Origin: CALRGE01 sp964365765
Lineage (GTDB): Bacteria; Patescibacteriota; Gracilibacteria; UBA1369; 2-02-FULL-48-14
Assembly: GCA_964365765.1 (NCBI GenBank)
Contig: CAYIRB010000027.1
Location: forward strand, 1 to 13,060
Direction: 5' to 3'
Length of the DNA: 13,060 nt
Of the stretch, positions 1-5,744 are shown in pieces; position 1 is the stretch's first letter, and every line of letters starts with the position of its first letter. A program made the translations under genes and the position numbers. The notes beneath the pieces were generated by a model. The model did not search any database. It had not been told where the DNA came from and was given only the letters and a program-made list of their open reading frames with translations.

Positions 1-375
1 GGCGTCACTCACCACATGCTTGTTCGTAACCGCCAACCCGTCACCGGAAATAATAAAGGCGGTGCCGGCCGCAACTTCTTGCAAACCCCCACCCTCAGGT
101 ATGAAAGAATCACCGAAAGGAGTGAAGAAAAAATTATTGTAATACTGACTCAAGTCTTTTAGTTCAACAATACTGACAACAGCCGGCGATGCCTTTTCCC
201 ATGCGTAAGAAAAAGACGGTTCATCCATATTCAAAACAACATTGTCGGATGAACCGTCCGCCGACCGATCAAAATGTAAAACGCTCAATGTGGTGACGGC
301 TCCGCCCGCGGCTCCAAATATAAAACTTGAAAACGCGACAAAAAGAACGGCGACTTTGATTTTAATGTTTTGCAT
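1..375 (-). CDS. HtrA/DegP-type trypsin-like serine protease, N-terminal part (cut by window edge)
   Basis: The reverse strand is open for 125 codons from an ATG at 375 to base 1, with no stop, so the rest of the gene lies left of the window. The protein begins with a short basic stretch and one hydrophobic segment (about residues 7-33), fitting a membrane anchor or uncleaved signal. A linker of about 30 residues follows, then the start of a trypsin-like domain: SPAVVSIVE (63-71) and GTAFIISGDGLAVTNKHVV (104-122). The last matches the HtrA signature around the catalytic histidine, here His120. The catalytic Asp and Ser and any PDZ domain are outside the window. HtrA proteases degrade or refold damaged proteins on the outer face of the membrane. 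The gene is divergent from the folate gene at 470. No Shine-Dalgarno is seen before the ATG. Family assignment is firm; a more exact subtype is not possible. Confidence 0.9.
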   Translation of the reverse strand, partial: MQNIKIKVAVLFVAFSSFIFGAAGGAVTTLSVLHFDRSADGSSDNVVLNMDEPSFSYAWEKASPAVVSIVELKDLSQYYNNFFFTPFGDSFIPEGGGLQEVAAGTAFIISGDGLAVTNKHVVSDA

Positions 376-416
376 ATATTTTCTTAAAATGTGTGTGGAA
401 TAATATCATTCATTTC

Positions 417-431
417 GACTTTACAAAAGTC
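417..431. repeat. Short perfect dyad in the divergent htrA / cyclo-ligase intergenic region
   Basis: GACTTT-ACA-AAAGTC gives a 6-bp perfect inverted repeat with a 3-base centre. It lies between the two divergent start codons, about 40 bases before the cyclo-ligase ATG. A second, smaller dyad (GCCT-CAA-AGGC, 433-443) follows directly. They could be operator half-sites or chance; nothing else supports a role. Confidence 0.3.
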
Positions 432-457
432 CGCCTCAAAGGCAATATTCTGTCGCC

Positions 458-463
458 TATAAT
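458..463 (+). promoter_or_regulatory. Consensus -10 box for the cyclo-ligase/glyA operon, implying a leaderless transcript
   Basis: A perfect TATAAT ends six bases before the ATG at 470, so initiation at the usual distance of about seven bases would fall on the A of the start codon. No convincing -35 hexamer is present at 16-18 bases spacing, and no Shine-Dalgarno precedes the ATG. The -10 is seen; the leaderless mRNA is inferred. Confidence 0.5.
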
Positions 464-469
464 TCCATT

Positions 470-1030
470 ATGAAGAATGTGTTGAGGCAGGATGCGCGAG
501 AGAAGCGACAATCGCTCTCGCCGGATTCGTATGCAACAAAATCCAGGATTATCAGAGGAAAACTGGAGGGCTTGCTGCAATTTATAAGCGCCAAAAAAAT
601 CATGGCTTATGTTTCAACGAAGGAAGAAGTCAACACCCATGATTTAATAAAAGACTGCATTCAAAAAGGGCAAACGATTTGCCTTCCGAAAGTCGACGGG
701 AACGAGATTAAAATCATTCAGGTTAGCTCATGGGAGCAATTGGAATCCGGCGCATTCAACATTCTTGAACCGACGTCCGACGATGAAGCCATAAATCCGG
801 AAGATTTGGATCTGATAATTGTCCCCGGAATCGCATTCGACCGTCGAGGCCACCGCCTGGGCTTCGGGAGGGGATTTTACGACCGGATTCTCAAAAAGAC
901 AACAGCATATAAAGTTGGCCTCGCCTTTCACGAGCAAATTATAGATGAAATTCCAAATGAAGAGCACGACGTCCCCATGGATTTGATAATCACCGATACT
1001 TCTCTTATTACCCCTAACCCCATTTCCTGA
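470..1030 (+). CDS. 5-formyltetrahydrofolate cyclo-ligase (5,10-methenyltetrahydrofolate synthetase)
   Basis: This enzyme converts 5-formyl-THF to 5,10-methenyl-THF using ATP in the cytoplasm, returning an inactive folate store to the one-carbon pool. The 186-aa length is typical. The family landmarks are present: a basic N-terminal helix (R6..R10..K12R13), LPK at 72-74, and PGIAFDRRGHRLGFGRGFYD (119-138) with the glycine-rich nucleotide-binding loop and the YD pair. The C-terminal DVPMD motif (168-172) is also present. The start at 470 keeps the N-terminal basic residues and fits the -10 box just upstream. The stop TGA shares its last base with the ATG of glyA, so the two genes are one operon. 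The pairing makes metabolic sense: SHMT is known to produce 5-formyl-THF as a side reaction and to be inhibited by it, and this enzyme removes it. Confidence 0.93.
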   Translation: MKNVLRQDAREKRQSLSPDSYATKSRIIRGKLEGLLQFISAKKIMAYVSTKEEVNTHDLIKDCIQKGQTICLPKVDGNEIKIIQVSSWEQLESGAFNILEPTSDDEAINPEDLDLIIVPGIAFDRRGHRLGFGRGFYDRILKKTTAYKVGLAFHEQIIDEIPNEEHDVPMDLIITDTSLITPNPIS

Positions 1031-2274
1031 TGTTCACACATTTGCAAAAACAGGATCCGCAAATTTACGACGCGATTATGCGCGAGCAAAAAAGACAAGC
1101 CGAGGAATTGGAATTGATCGCCTCAGAGAACTATGTTTCTCCGGCGGTGCTCGAAACAATGGGAACCGTTTTAACAAACAAATACTCCGAAGGTTATCCG
1201 GGAAAGCGTTACTACGCGGGTCAAGAAAATATCGACACGGTTGAAAATCTCGCGATTGACCGCGCAAAGGAACTTTTTGGAGCGGAACACGTGAACGTTC
1301 AACCACTTTCCGGCTCGCCCGCGAACGCCGCGGTATACATGGCCTTCATCAAACCCGGCGACAAGGTTTTGGGATTAAGTCTTGACCACGGCGGGCACCT
1401 TTCACACGGCCACCCCGTAAACTTCAGTGGAATGCTTTACAACTTCGTGAGATACGGAGTTGAAGAAAATGGAATTATAGATATGGATAAGGTTAGAGAA
1501 ATCGCGCTCGCAGAGCGCCCTAAGATGATAGTGGCCGGATTTTCCGCATACTCGCGAAACATGGAGTGGAAAAAATTTAAGGATATAGCCGACGAAGTCG
1601 GTGCTATAACTTTTGCCGACATCGCTCACATTGCGGGCCTGATTGCCGGAGGTCAAATTGATTCGCCGGTTCCGTTCTTCGACGTAGTTTCCACCACAAC
1701 TCACAAAACCCTCCGCGGTCCGCGAGGAGCCATCATTATGTGCAAGACGCAATTTGCAAAGCAAATTGATAAGTCGGTTTTCCCCGGAATGCAGGGCGGG
1801 CCTCACGACCATATTAACGCCGCGAAAGCCGTGGCGTTCAAGGAAGCGCTTCAACCGGAATTTAAGGAATACTCCGCACAGGTAATTAAAAACGCGAAAG
1901 TGCTTGCGAGCGAGCTGATGGACTACGGATTCAAAATTATTTCCGGCGGAACCGACAATCACCTAATGCTCGCGGACATGACCAGTAAAAATTCGACCGG
2001 AAAAGAAGCCGACCACGCATTGGAACTGGCCGGAATCTCTTGTAACAAAAACATGGTTCCGTATGACACTCGCTCCCCATTCGACCCGTCCGGAATTCGA
2101 CTCGGAACTCCCGCGGTAACAACTCGCGGCTTAAAGGAAGCTGAAATGAAAATTCTCGCAAAATGGATCAACGACGTTTGCTCCGCTCCCACGGACGAAG
2201 CGACCCAGAAACGTGTCCGTGAAGAGGTTAAGGAATTGTGCAAACGCTTTCACGTACCGGGAATTACGCAATAA
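1030..2274 (+). CDS. glyA: Serine hydroxymethyltransferase
   Basis: PLP-dependent cytoplasmic enzyme that interconverts serine plus THF with glycine plus 5,10-methylene-THF, the main one-carbon source. The protein is 414 aa, normal for bacterial SHMT. Motifs in order are ELIASENYVSPAVLE (28-42), KYSEGYPGKRYYAG (51-64), HGGHLSHGHPVNFSG (120-134), ADIAHIAGL (196-204) with the PLP-contacting Asp and His, TTTHKTLRGPRGA (222-234) with the Schiff-base lysine at 226, and SGIRLGTPAVTTRG (354-367) with the substrate carboxylate-binding arginine (Arg357). All expected catalytic residues are present. Its ATG overlaps the upstream stop (TGATG), so translation is probably coupled to the cyclo-ligase. No Shine-Dalgarno is visible. 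There is no obvious terminator after it, and the next gene has its own promoter in the 68-base gap. Confidence 0.98.
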   Translation: MFTHLQKQDPQIYDAIMREQKRQAEELELIASENYVSPAVLETMGTVLTNKYSEGYPGKRYYAGQENIDTVENLAIDRAKELFGAEHVNVQPLSGSPANAAVYMAFIKPGDKVLGLSLDHGGHLSHGHPVNFSGMLYNFVRYGVEENGIIDMDKVREIALAERPKMIVAGFSAYSRNMEWKKFKDIADEVGAITFADIAHIAGLIAGGQIDSPVPFFDVVSTTTHKTLRGPRGAIIMCKTQFAKQIDKSVFPGMQGGPHDHINAAKAVAFKEALQPEFKEYSAQVIKNAKVLASELMDYGFKIISGGTDNHLMLADMTSKNSTGKEADHALELAGISCNKNMVPYDTRSPFDPSGIRLGTPAVTTRGLKEAEMKILAKWINDVCSAPTDEATQKRVREEVKELCKRFHVPGITQ

Positions 2275-2282
2275 ATGCCACA

Positions 2283-2311
2283 TTGTTGCTTTATAAAATT
2301 TATGCTAGAAT
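2283..2311 (+). promoter_or_regulatory. Sigma-70-type promoter with extended -10 for the carbon-nitrogen hydrolase gene
   Basis: TTGTTG (2283-2288) and TAGAAT (2306-2311) are separated by exactly 17 bases, and TG at 2303-2304 gives an extended -10. Initiation would be near 2318, giving a leader of about 25 bases to the ATG at 2343. It separates this gene from the folate operon. Confidence 0.65.
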
Positions 2312-2342
2312 CCACTCCTAGGCAATAAAATGAACATTCATT

Positions 2343-3281
2343 ATGACTGGTATAGTGCGTGCGGCCATGACGGAAACCAAAAATGTTGCTCTTCCGCCTG
2401 ATGATGCCGGTCGCTTGACTCCGACTGACATTGAAATCATCAGACAGGCGAACCTAACTCATAATTTAGCTCTAATTCGAGAAGCCTTTGGAGAGGAAGT
2501 GCGAATAATATGTCTAAATGAATTATTTACAGCCCCATACTTTGCAATAGGTTCGGAGGCCCAAGAAGCATGGACAGGTTTTGCGGAGTCGGTTATTTCC
2601 GGCCCAAGCGTCACAGCTCTTCGCCAATTAACCGAAGAACTTGCGATAACGGTTTTAGCGCCGATATACGAAAAAACGGACAAAGGTGACAGATACAATA
2701 CCGTCGTGCTTATAGAAAACGGCGAAGTCCTCGGTCAATATCGCAAAGCTCACATCCCGCACGGACACAATGAGCAAGGGAATTTTACGGAAGGCTTCTA
2801 TTACAAAGCAAGCGATGATGAAAATCAAAATCATGGTCGTGAAAAAGTTTCAGGGCATCCGCTATTTCCCATTTTTACGACGCAAGTCGGTCAAGTGGGT
2901 ATTGCGACTTGTTTTGATCGCCACTTCCAATATGTATGGCAACATTTGGAAAATGGCGGAGCTCAAATGGTTTTTTCTCCAGCCGTAACTTTTGGCGACA
3001 CCAGTGCAACTGCATGGGAACATGAATTCCCTACCGAAGCGGTACGTCATGGATTTTTTGTGGGCGGTTCCAATAGAAAAGGCAGGGAATTCCCGGAAGG
3101 ACCGACTTACTTCGGCCGGAGTTATTTTGTGGGACCTGACGGTAAAAAATTACAAAATAGGAGCATAAAAGAAGGGCTTGTAATCTCAGATCTCGATCTC
3201 TCCAAAGTGGGTGGTAACTCCGCAGGCTGGAACCTGGGTGGCAATCAAAGAATGGATTTGGCTCACAGCTCCCTGAAATAA
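2343..3281 (+). CDS. Carbon-nitrogen hydrolase, beta-ureidopropionase / N-carbamoylputrescine amidase type
   Basis: Nitrilase-superfamily amidase of 312 aa. The Glu-Lys-Cys triad is visible: Glu60 in CLNELFTAPYF, Lys135 in YRKAHIPHG and Cys190 in GIATCFDRHF. A further glutamate, Glu150 in GNFTEGFYY, fits the second conserved Glu. The pattern of ELFTAPYF, the RKAHIP loop and the ANL-type helix before the first catalytic Glu resembles enzymes that split N-carbamoyl compounds (beta-alanine or polyamine routes). The exact substrate cannot be fixed. The first ATG (2343) is preferred over the one at 2367 because IVRAAMTETKN matches the first strand of the family. An acidic/polar stretch near residues 157-170 looks like an insertion before the GHPLF strand. 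The gene is transcribed alone and converges, with a 4-base gap, on the minus-strand block. Confidence 0.85.
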   Translation: MTGIVRAAMTETKNVALPPDDAGRLTPTDIEIIRQANLTHNLALIREAFGEEVRIICLNELFTAPYFAIGSEAQEAWTGFAESVISGPSVTALRQLTEELAITVLAPIYEKTDKGDRYNTVVLIENGEVLGQYRKAHIPHGHNEQGNFTEGFYYKASDDENQNHGREKVSGHPLFPIFTTQVGQVGIATCFDRHFQYVWQHLENGGAQMVFSPAVTFGDTSATAWEHEFPTEAVRHGFFVGGSNRKGREFPEGPTYFGRSYFVGPDGKKLQNRSIKEGLVISDLDLSKVGGNSAGWNLGGNQRMDLAHSSLK

Positions 3282-3285
3282 ATCT

Positions 3286-3507
3286 TTATTCATCGCTAGC
3301 CTTCACCCTGCTTGAAGTCATATTCCTCAAAGCATCCACCTCATCGCCTAAAATATCCAATGCCCCTGCACATAATGCGGAATTGCGGAGCAAAGCCGCG
3401 CGTATGATCTTACTTGGGTGTCTCGCCAACAAGGTTTGTCTGCCACAATCCATTGTCACTGCGGCTTCGTCGACGAGTGCCAAATTATCACGACTGAATT
3501 TCGCCAT
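3286..3507 (-). CDS. Small protein of unknown function with a possible helical (HEAT/LRV-like) repeat segment
   Basis: A 73-aa protein, last gene of the minus-strand block. I do not recognise it at family level. Residues about 29-60 (ARHPSKIIRAALLRNS, followed by a segment containing ALDILGDEVDALR) resemble one repeat of the leucine-rich-variant or HEAT type, in which an HP or NP turn precedes an (I/V)RxAL helix. This is a weak similarity judged by eye. There is no signal peptide or membrane segment. An in-frame ATG at 3528 would add seven residues and overlap the upstream gene by 14 bases. I prefer 3507 because a TATAAT box sits six bases before it, inside those extra codons. The position after the HicA-domain gene raises the question of a partner role, but it lacks a recognisable HicB or ribbon-helix-helix pattern. 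Confidence 0.55.
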   Translation of the reverse strand: MAKFSRDNLALVDEAAVTMDCGRQTLLARHPSKIIRAALLRNSALCAGALDILGDEVDALRNMTSSRVKASDE

Positions 3508-3513
3508 AAAAAA

Positions 3514-3519
3514 ATTATA
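3514..3519 (-). promoter_or_regulatory. Candidate -10 box giving a leaderless transcript of the 73-aa gene
   Basis: On the minus strand TATAAT ends six bases before the ATG at 3507, the same spacing as before the cyclo-ligase start. The box overlaps the TAA stop of the upstream gene. No clear -35 or extended -10 is present, and the region is AT-rich, so chance is possible. Confidence 0.35.
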
Positions 3520-4135
3520 AAATTTCAAAAGCTATATTCATATCCAAACACGCTTTATGTATTCGGTCAAGAGACATTCCTTTGTCCAGAAGATCTTTGA
3601 TCACATTCTTCAGCCAAAATCTGCTTCCTTCGTAGCTCAGGACGAAACCGTTCATTTGTCCGGAAGGGTCTGTCCATTTTACATGAGAACCCTTGCCCGA
3701 CTTTGAATCAGCCTCAAACCCGCATGAAGTGAAAAACAATACTTGATCTGAGTTATTTAATACAAGATTTGGCAGTCTGTATCGAACGCGGCCGGGAGAT
3801 GATTTACCGGGTAACTTTATGTCAAAATACTCGAATATGGGACGAAGCGCCCAAATTTGAACGGGATTACTTTCCAAGGATTCAAAGAGTTCGGTCAAAG
3901 CGGATTTGACAGCGGAAATATCATTGGATTTTTTGAGGAGAGCTATCAACTCATTTTGATCCTCATCCAAACCTTGCGGGAAACAATTGTCCAAAAGATC
4001 CAGATGTGAAACGTAAGGTTCAACCTCGTAGTCGCTGATCATCTCCATAAACAAATTCAAGTATTCAGCCGCATCGGGGGACAGATATTCCGGAGAATCC
4101 TGTGTTTCCTTGTATTTTAAATTCGAATCAGTCAT
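3515..4135 (-). CDS. Protein with unknown N-terminal region and C-terminal HicA-like domain
   Basis: A 206-aa soluble protein. The last third (about residues 131-195) reads like a HicA/YcfA-type domain: LFFTSCGFEADSKSGKGSHV, with the GSHVKW signature, then a beta hairpin (GFVLSYEG) and a closing helix. His151 in GSHVKW corresponds to the conserved histidine of HicA mRNA interferases. The first 130 residues are acidic and mostly helical by eye, and I cannot place them. Free-standing HicA toxins are only about 60-80 aa and are usually next to a HicB antitoxin; neither holds here, so a toxin role should not be assumed. The gene starts three bases after the phosphatase stop, so they are co-transcribed. 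The last base of its TAA falls in the TATAAT box of the next gene. Confidence 0.6.
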   Translation of the reverse strand: MTDSNLKYKETQDSPEYLSPDAAEYLNLFMEMISDYEVEPYVSHLDLLDNCFPQGLDEDQNELIALLKKSNDISAVKSALTELFESLESNPVQIWALRPIFEYFDIKLPGKSSPGRVRYRLPNLVLNNSDQVLFFTSCGFEADSKSGKGSHVKWTDPSGQMNGFVLSYEGSRFWLKNVIKDLLDKGMSLDRIHKACLDMNIAFEIL

Positions 4136-4138
4136 ATA

Positions 4139-5716
4139 TTATTTGCCTTTCATCACGACCACCGTCATGTCATCCAAATATTCTCCTCCTGAAATATGTT
4201 CAATCACGTCGGTTAAGATTGAATTTTTGATTGCTTCGGCGGCTTGACCTTCCTTACAATAATTTTCAACAATGTCCTTAAGTTTAGACAGACCGAATTG
4301 TTCCTTTGTAAGATTGTTGGCTTCGACTATACCGTCACTGTACATCACAAAAACGTCACCCGCCTTCATTATGAAGTCCTGCGTATGAATGAGTTTTTCA
4401 ACGTCTTCCAGCATACCTATAGCCATGCCTTGCAATCTCACGTCTGTGATTTTCCCTGAGCCGGAATCGTAATAAAGAATCGGCGGATGCCCCGCATTCG
4501 CGTAAGTCAAAGTCCTTGTGGCTTCGTTCCAGACCGTTAGCGCCATTGTTATAAATACTTTCGCGCTGATTTTTCGCCTCACCACATCATTCACGTCGCG
4601 CACCATTTTTATGAGGTCAACTTGGGATCGGAAGGCATAAATCAATGAGTTCACAATGGAAGAAACTATACCGGCGGCCACACCGTGACCGGTCACGTCT
4701 CCCAGATAGGTAATATACTGATTATCGTCGACTTTAATATAATCGAAGGCGTCGCCTCCGACCTCTGTCGCGGGAATAAGACCTCCGGCTATATCTAGGC
4801 CGTTCAGCATCAATTTGTCCTTAGGAAGAAGATTGGTTTGAATCTGCACGGCAAGTTCCAGTTCCTTAGCCACTCGTTCCTTGTAAACCAAAGCCTTCGT
4901 GGAAACTTCAAGCTCCTGCGCCATCGTATTGAAGGTTTGCGCCAAGAGCCCGAGCTCATCCTTTGTTTTAACCGGGACGCGGGCCTGAAAGTCGCCGGTT
5001 GCAATCATTAAAGCGCCATGTTTAAGGTCTTTAATCGGTTCAGTGATACTGGTCGAAAGCATAAATGAAACCACCAAAGTCAAAATTAGACCGAACATCG
5101 TGACAAGGCCTATTTGAGTTTTCGCCACGGAAAGCTTATGTAAAAGACTCTGATAGTTCACTTCATACACAAGCGCGTATGCGTTATTCATGGGCACCAC
5201 AATGTTTGCAATTCGATCCGTTGGTTTTATGTCTTCCACGGGCTTCTCATTGATATCCGTCGGTATGGAATTCCCGTATTGATCGAGCTTCAAATAAACC
5301 GTGCGTCCGTTCCTTAATAAAACAGATAAGTTAATCGACTGAACGCGATCCAAAGCTTCCTGCTCGGTGAGAATTCTCGGGCTGCCGGAATACTGCCGTT
5401 CAACTTCCGTCGCCGAATCATACAGAATCAATCCGGAGTAATTGAGAATGGAAATTGAAGTGATATCGGGGTCGCGTCGTAGAATGCCGCTGATATCTCT
5501 GCTAAAAGGCAAAAAATTTCCGGGTTCAAGATATTCGGTGTATTCCGTCATGATCCTGCTCGAAGCAAAATGCGCGAAACTCAATGAAGTCTGCGCGATG
5601 TCGGCGGATATTTCTTTTGATTTGGAGTCGATTAAAAACACTCCGGACGCCGTAAACAAGAGCACAATCAGAGTCCCGAACGCGAGCGTGAATTTTGCTT
5701 TAAGCGAATGGAGCAT
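4139..5716 (-). CDS. Membrane-anchored sensor phosphatase: extracytoplasmic domain, HAMP, SpoIIE/RsbU-type PP2C
   Basis: A 525-aa signalling protein. A transmembrane helix at 8-29 is followed by an extracytoplasmic region of about 170 residues, probably of the Cache type (SISILNYSGLILYDSATEVE, 87-106). A second transmembrane helix (201-222) leads to a HAMP domain (about 222-275, with TEPIKDL and DELGLLAQTFNTM) and a coiled-coil linker. The C-terminal phosphatase spans about 307-523. The metal-binding motifs are intact: EVGGDAFDY (318-326), GDVTGHG (339-345), NAGHPP (407-412), YSDGI (459-463) and DDMTVVV (515-521), so it should be active on phospho-Ser/Thr. Relatives dephosphorylate STAS-domain anti-anti-sigma factors in partner-switching cascades, but no STAS or anti-sigma kinase gene is in the window. 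It lies 28 bases after the binding-lipoprotein gene, which suggests a ligand-sensing link. Confidence 0.92.
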   Translation of the reverse strand: MLHSLKAKFTLAFGTLIVLLFTASGVFLIDSKSKEISADIAQTSLSFAHFASSRIMTEYTEYLEPGNFLPFSRDISGILRRDPDITSISILNYSGLILYDSATEVERQYSGSPRILTEQEALDRVQSINLSVLLRNGRTVYLKLDQYGNSIPTDINEKPVEDIKPTDRIANIVVPMNNAYALVYEVNYQSLLHKLSVAKTQIGLVTMFGLILTLVVSFMLSTSITEPIKDLKHGALMIATGDFQARVPVKTKDELGLLAQTFNTMAQELEVSTKALVYKERVAKELELAVQIQTNLLPKDKLMLNGLDIAGGLIPATEVGGDAFDYIKVDDNQYITYLGDVTGHGVAAGIVSSIVNSLIYAFRSQVDLIKMVRDVNDVVRRKISAKVFITMALTVWNEATRTLTYANAGHPPILYYDSGSGKITDVRLQGMAIGMLEDVEKLIHTQDFIMKAGDVFVMYSDGIVEANNLTKEQFGLSKLKDIVENYCKEGQAAEAIKNSILTDVIEHISGGEYLDDMTVVVMKGK

Positions 5717-5722
5717 TCAAAT

Positions 5723-5740
5723 CGGATATTATTATATCCG
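5723..5740 (-). repeat. Perfect palindrome with embedded -10 box just before the phosphatase start
   Basis: The 18 bases form a 7-bp perfect stem (CGGATAT / ATATCCG) with a 4-base centre, filling most of the 28-base gap between the lipoprotein stop and the phosphatase ATG. Read on the minus strand it contains TATAAT (5736-5731), fourteen bases before the ATG, and ends six bases from it. It could act as an operator over a promoter or as an mRNA hairpin controlling initiation. It has no T-run after it and is AT-rich, so it is not a normal terminator. Confidence 0.5.
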
Positions 5741-5744
5741 TTTA

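Noticed and set aside
470..1030. Possible use of genetic code 25 (TGA read as glycine), as in some Candidate Phyla Radiation lineages.
   Set aside because: TGA ends both the cyclo-ligase and prgI at the expected protein ends, and no in-frame TGA is needed in any conserved gene.
1402..1962. A 186-codon minus-strand open frame inside glyA.
   Set aside because: It is antisense to a fully conserved SHMT; its length comes from the codon pattern of the real gene. Other long antisense frames in lepA, the TraC-like gene and the RSH gene were rejected on the same grounds.
2330..2401. A 23-codon plus-strand ORF starting 13 bases before the carbon-nitrogen hydrolase ATG, in another frame, ending in TGA.
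   Set aside because: It has no Shine-Dalgarno and no recognisable product, and it overlaps the conserved N-terminus of the hydrolase. Its reach past the real start codon is probably chance.
3515..4135. Calling the HicA-domain gene and the 73-aa gene a HicAB toxin-antitoxin pair.
   Set aside because: The HicA-like part is in a much larger protein and the small protein has no HicB-like sheet or DNA-binding pattern.
5723..5740. The palindrome before the phosphatase as a rho-independent terminator.
   Set aside because: The stem is AT-rich and is not followed by a T-run on the minus strand.
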